Origin: DATAXV01 sp036272915
Lineage (GTDB): Bacteria; Chloroflexota; Dormibacteria; Dormibacterales; Dormibacteraceae
Assembly (NCBI GenBank): GCA_036272915.1
Contig: DATAXV010000133.1
Coordinates: 1-35,581, forward strand
Direction of reading: 5' to 3'
Length of the DNA stretch: 35,581 nt
The notes under the pieces are model-generated. The model saw nothing but the letters and a program-made list of their open reading frames with translations. It had not been told where the DNA came from and ran no database searches. Below, in pieces: positions 32,064-35,581 of this stretch. The position numbers and the translations under genes are program-made. Each line of letters starts with the position of its first letter. Position 1 is the first letter of the stretch.

Positions 32064-34343
32064 TTGCGTTCACCGTCCTGGCTTGGATTCGTCGCGGCCG
32101 TCGTCGGCGTCGCCGTCCTGGCGCTCCTCGGCGCCGGACCGGTGAGCGCCCAGGGCTCGGGAGCGGGCACCGCTTCCAGCTGGCCGGTCGACAACCTCGG
32201 GCAGCCGGTCCAGCGCGCGCTGTCCACGTCCACCGCGCTGGGGGTCACCTCGAGTGGGGACCCGCAGGCGTACTTCCTGAACATGGGCAACTACTCGGAC
32301 GCGTTCTCCGAGTTCGTCGCCGTCGATCTGCTCACCGACAAGACCGTGTTCGACTCGCGCCTGCCGTCCGGATACGCCAACGACGGCATGGCCTTCTCCG
32401 CCGCCGACGGCGCCGTCTTCATGGCCAACGGCGGGAGCGACGTCTTCGAGTACCAGCTCGGCGGCAGCAGCGTCCAGGACCTCGGCCCGGCGATCAGCGG
32501 GCAGACGATCTGGACCCTGGCCGCCGGTCCCGACGGCACCCTCTGGGGCGGCACCTACCCGGGCGGCGACATCTTCAGCTACGACCCCGCCACCAAGGCC
32601 TATCACGATTACGGCCAGGCACTCGCCGGGGAGACCTACATCACGTCGCTGGATCCGGCCGGGAGCACGGTCTACTTCGGGACCCAGCCCGACACCGACC
32701 TCGGCGAGCTCGATCCGAGCACCGGCCAGGTCACCCAGATCCCTCTGCCCGCCGCCTACGCCGGAGAGGCCGGTGACGTCGACGGGATCTCGCTCCGCGG
32801 CTCCCGCCTGATCGTCGCCGTCGCCGCCGACACCGGCTTCACCGGGGCCCTGGTCTGGGACGTGCCCAGCCAGAGCTGGGTTCAGACCATCGCCAACTTC
32901 TCCGGCGGCGTCGTCTCTCCCGTCGATCCCTCCAACCCGAACGACGTCTACTTCCGGATCTCCTCGGGCAGCATCGTCCGCTACGACCTCGAGACCCTGA
33001 GCATGCAGACGCTCAACTGGGCGCCCAACGCCATTCCCGGCGCCTGGGAGTGGGCCGACCTCGACGACAGCACCGACTTCCCCGGTCAGACGCTGATGTT
33101 CACCTACTACACCAGCGACCGGATCTACGGCTACAACCTGACCAGCGACAAGGGCTACTACCTGCAGCCGGCCGTGCAGGGCTCGGGCGACCAGCTGATC
33201 GCGCTCGGCGAGGGCCCCGACGGCGACGTCTACGCCGGCGCCTACCTGACCCCGCCGGGCATGGGCCAGTGGAGCCCGGCCACCGACAGCTGGCAGGTGC
33301 TCTCCGGATCGGGCCAGGTCGAGGGCTACGGCAGCTACGACGGCAACCTGGTCTTCGGACGCTATCCGGAGGGCGACCTCTACTACGACGTCCTCTCCGA
33401 GCCCTGGGGCTCGGGCAACCCGTCGCCGGCGGTGGCGATCGGCGACAACCAGAACCGCCCCGTCGCCTTCACCCAGGTCGGCGACGTCGAGGCGGTCGGG
33501 AGCGTCCCCGTCTCGGGGCGCCTCGGCGGTGACATCAGCCTCTGGAATCCGGCCACCGGCGCCATCAGCGTCTTCTCCGACGTCGTCGCCGACCAGACGC
33601 CGGTGTCGCTGGTCAACAGCGGCGGGCTGATCTGGGGCGGCACCTCGATCGACGGGGGCTACGGCATCAACCCGACGGCGACCTCGGGCGAGCTCTTCGC
33701 CTGGGATCCGACCACCCACCAGGTCGTCTTCTCGACGGTCCCGCTGCAGGGGGCGACCAACGTCTCCGGCCTCGTCCTCGATGGCCAGGGGCACCTCTGG
33801 GGCCTGGCCGACTCGACGCTGTTCGAGTTCGATCTGGCGACGCGGACGGTGATCCGGACCGAGGCGCTGGCCTCGACCAGGGACGACAGCATGTACGGCC
33901 TGGAGAACCAGCTGGTGCTCGACCACGGCCGCCTCTTCGCCACCACCGACGGCCGGCTGTTCCACATCGACACCGTCACCTGGAGCGTCCAGACCCTCTA
34001 CGCCGGGCCGGCGAGCAACCTCACCGAGGACGGTCAGGGACAGCTCTTCTTCATCCAGGACCCGTCCTACGTCTACCGCTACGACCTCCCGACGACGGTG
34101 TACACGCCGGCGGTGACGGCCCACCTCGTCCGCACACCGGTGGTCAGCGTCGTCTCCCTGCGGGCGTCGGAGCCGGGGGGAGTCGGCATCGGGGAGGTCG
34201 ACTACCAGGTCGGGAACGGCGCCTGGCACGTCTACCGGCACCCGTTCGTCGTCGGCGGTCGCCAGACCGTCTCCTACCGGGCCGTTGACCGCGCCTGGAG
34301 CGCCTCGCCGGTCGAGACCGTGGTCACCGGGCCGGACGCGTGA
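32064..34343 (+). CDS. secreted beta-propeller protein with C-terminal OmpL47-like domain
   Basis: A 759-residue exported protein. Residues 1-29 are a signal peptide (basic RSPSW, a long hydrophobic core, then VSAQG). Residues about 40-690 are many short blades with the repeating idea W-G-G-T-Y-x-GGD-x-F-x-YDP-x-T, a beta-propeller or pair of propellers. Residues about 695-759 are an Ig-like domain (GIGEVDYQVGNGAWHVY, HPFVVGGRQTVSYRAVD) of the OmpL47 type. A TTG start follows GGAGGAGGGAGG. It sits just before a sugar-binding ABC lipoprotein, so polysaccharide or oligosaccharide binding, or lyase activity, at the cell surface is plausible (inference). No catalytic residues can be assigned by eye. 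Confidence 0.88.
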   Translation: MRSPSWLGFVAAVVGVAVLALLGAGPVSAQGSGAGTASSWPVDNLGQPVQRALSTSTALGVTSSGDPQAYFLNMGNYSDAFSEFVAVDLLTDKTVFDSRLPSGYANDGMAFSAADGAVFMANGGSDVFEYQLGGSSVQDLGPAISGQTIWTLAAGPDGTLWGGTYPGGDIFSYDPATKAYHDYGQALAGETYITSLDPAGSTVYFGTQPDTDLGELDPSTGQVTQIPLPAAYAGEAGDVDGISLRGSRLIVAVAADTGFTGALVWDVPSQSWVQTIANFSGGVVSPVDPSNPNDVYFRISSGSIVRYDLETLSMQTLNWAPNAIPGAWEWADLDDSTDFPGQTLMFTYYTSDRIYGYNLTSDKGYYLQPAVQGSGDQLIALGEGPDGDVYAGAYLTPPGMGQWSPATDSWQVLSGSGQVEGYGSYDGNLVFGRYPEGDLYYDVLSEPWGSGNPSPAVAIGDNQNRPVAFTQVGDVEAVGSVPVSGRLGGDISLWNPATGAISVFSDVVADQTPVSLVNSGGLIWGGTSIDGGYGINPTATSGELFAWDPTTHQVVFSTVPLQGATNVSGLVLDGQGHLWGLADSTLFEFDLATRTVIRTEALASTRDDSMYGLENQLVLDHGRLFATTDGRLFHIDTVTWSVQTLYAGPASNLTEDGQGQLFFIQDPSYVYRYDLPTTVYTPAVTAHLVRTPVVSVVSLRASEPGGVGIGEVDYQVGNGAWHVYRHPFVVGGRQTVSYRAVDRAWSASPVETVVTGPDA

Positions 34344-34380
34344 GCCATCCGATCGAACCAGTGTCTGAGGAGTGTGGAAG

Positions 34381-35581
34381 ATGAACGTGCGAGCGGCTGA
34401 GGCCCCGCGACGGTGGGCCTGGCTGGCGGTGGTCGCGGCCGTGGCCCTGGCCCTCGCCGGCTGCGGTGGCGGCCCGGCCAAGGCGGCCATCGGCAAGCAG
34501 ACGGTCACCATGTGGATGTACCCGGTGATCAGCGACCAGGGTCAGAACAACGCCTTCTGGGCCAGGCTGGCCAGCTCCTTCGAGCGGCAGCACCCGAACA
34601 TCACGATCGACATCAGCGAGCAGACCTGGGCCAGCCGGCAGGAGGCGGTGAGCGCAGCGCTGGCCTCGGGCAAGCCGCCCGACATGATCCTGATGATCCC
34701 CGACCAGATCCCCCAGTACGCGGCCCAGGGATCGCTGCAGCCGCTCAACAGCCTCGTCTCCGGGCAGACCTCGAAGTTCATGCCCTCGACCATCGACGGG
34801 CTCAGCTACGGCGGCAAGCTCTACGCGATCCCGCTCTACCAGGACGTCGGCACGGTCGTCTACAACAAGAAGCTCTTCGCCGAGGCCGGGATCACGACCA
34901 TGCCCGAGACCTGGGGCCAGATGCGCGCCGACGCCCCGCTGCTGGCCGCCAAGGGCATCCCCCTGCTCGACTACTCCGGTTCCCCGGCCCAGACCCTGAA
35001 CCTCACCTTCTATCAGTTCCTCTGGCAGGCCGGAGGCAGCGTCTTCAGCCACAACGGCAAGCAGGTCGTCATCGACAGCAAGCAGGGCGTCGCCGCCCTC
35101 TCCTTCCTGGTCAACCTGGAGAAGGAGCACGCGATGCCGCCCGACGCCGCCACCAACGGCAGCCAGCCGGGTCTCAGCCCCTTCGCCCAGGGCAAGGCGG
35201 CGATGACCTTCGGCATCGACCTCGAGACCGCCCAGCAGCTGGCCGGCTACCTGGGCCGGCAGAACGTGGTCATCGGCTCCCCGCTGCACGACACCCGCAC
35301 GGTCACCTTCGGCAACCCCGGCGGCCTGGTCCTGACCAAGGACGCGGCCCACGCGGCCGGCGCCAAGGAGTTCCTCCAGTACCTGATGCAGCCCAAGGTC
35401 GAAGCCCAGATCTCCAAGGCGACCGGCTACTTCGCGCCGCGCAAGGACGTCCCCATCCAGAGCAAGGATCCCTGGGTGAAGAGCTTCTCCCAGGCGCTTC
35501 CATACGCGTATGCAGGCGACCAGAACATCCAGGCGCGCAAGGTCATGGCGGTCGTCGCCGACTCGGTCCAGTCGGCGCTCC
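34381..35581 (+). CDS. sugar ABC transporter substrate-binding lipoprotein (partial, cut by window end)
   Basis: At least 400 residues with no stop before the window ends. The N-terminus is a lipoprotein signal: basic RRWAW, a hydrophobic core, and lipobox LAGC (cysteine about residue 28). The mature part is an extracellular solute-binding protein family 1 fold: VTMWMYPVISDQGQ, GKPPDMILMIPDQIPQYAAQGSLQPL, YGGKLYAIPLYQDVGTVVYNKKLFAEAG and FAQGKAAMTFGIDL. GAGGAGTGTGGAAG precedes the ATG, 37 bases after the propeller gene, probably one transcript. Permease genes would be expected beyond the window. Substrate: carbohydrate, identity unknown. Confidence 0.93.
   Translation, partial: MNVRAAEAPRRWAWLAVVAAVALALAGCGGGPAKAAIGKQTVTMWMYPVISDQGQNNAFWARLASSFERQHPNITIDISEQTWASRQEAVSAALASGKPPDMILMIPDQIPQYAAQGSLQPLNSLVSGQTSKFMPSTIDGLSYGGKLYAIPLYQDVGTVVYNKKLFAEAGITTMPETWGQMRADAPLLAAKGIPLLDYSGSPAQTLNLTFYQFLWQAGGSVFSHNGKQVVIDSKQGVAALSFLVNLEKEHAMPPDAATNGSQPGLSPFAQGKAAMTFGIDLETAQQLAGYLGRQNVVIGSPLHDTRTVTFGNPGGLVLTKDAAHAAGAKEFLQYLMQPKVEAQISKATGYFAPRKDVPIQSKDPWVKSFSQALPYAYAGDQNIQARKVMAVVADSVQSAL

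Overview
The window is about 70 percent GC. It reads as an aerobic soil bacterium outside the well-studied phyla: a group 1h [NiFe]-hydrogenase operon of the actinobacterial high-affinity type, a Hanks-type Ser/Thr kinase, PadR and LysR regulators, many GTG/TTG starts, and a large secreted glycoside hydrolase. Candidatus Dormibacterota, Chloroflexota or a deep actinobacterial lineage would all fit. That placement is inference from gene content, because no rRNA or tRNA gene is present.

Layout. (1) 61-3092, minus strand: a four-gene regulatory/membrane cluster: PadR regulator, a Ser/Thr kinase-PAS-GAF-YceI fusion, and two tiny membrane-associated proteins. (2) 3093-4342: a 1.25 kb divergent intergenic region with a dense set of inverted repeats built on CACAG/CTGTG half-sites. 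(3) 4343-18837, plus strand: an 18-gene hydrogenase operon: hhyS, hhyL, a NifU/Rieske-like protein, four conserved accessory proteins of unknown function, a maturation protease, hypC, a small membrane protein, a YceI protein, a second small membrane-associated protein, hypF, a SIS-HypC-SIS fusion, then hypD, hypE, hypA and hypB. Most junctions overlap or are nearly contiguous. It ends at a GC hairpin near 18874. (4) 18941-21214: a small membrane protein, a CTP-synthase-like amidotransferase and a divergent LysR regulator. (5) 21288-24581: a membrane-anchored GH5/SGNH-esterase multidomain enzyme. (6) 25137-35581: a sugar or sugar-acid utilisation island with two Gfo/Idh/MocA dehydrogenases, a DHDPS-family aldolase/dehydratase, a winged-helix regulator, an enolase-superfamily enzyme, a luciferase-like flavin oxidoreductase, a secreted beta-propeller protein and a sugar ABC-transporter lipoprotein cut by the window edge.

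How it works together. HhySL would oxidise trace H2 and pass electrons through Fe-S proteins to the respiratory chain; the hyp genes and protease build the NiFe(CN)2CO site. The most notable observation is that three parts of the divergent cluster (a YceI domain, a tiny single-helix protein ending in RYLRLRxM, and a tiny YtxH-like protein starting MF-x2-LA) recur as consecutive genes inside the hydrogenase operon. A YceI/small-membrane-protein module therefore appears twice at this locus, once attached to a sensory kinase. YceI proteins bind polyisoprenoids, so a role in quinone handling or sensing is a testable idea, not a demonstrated one.
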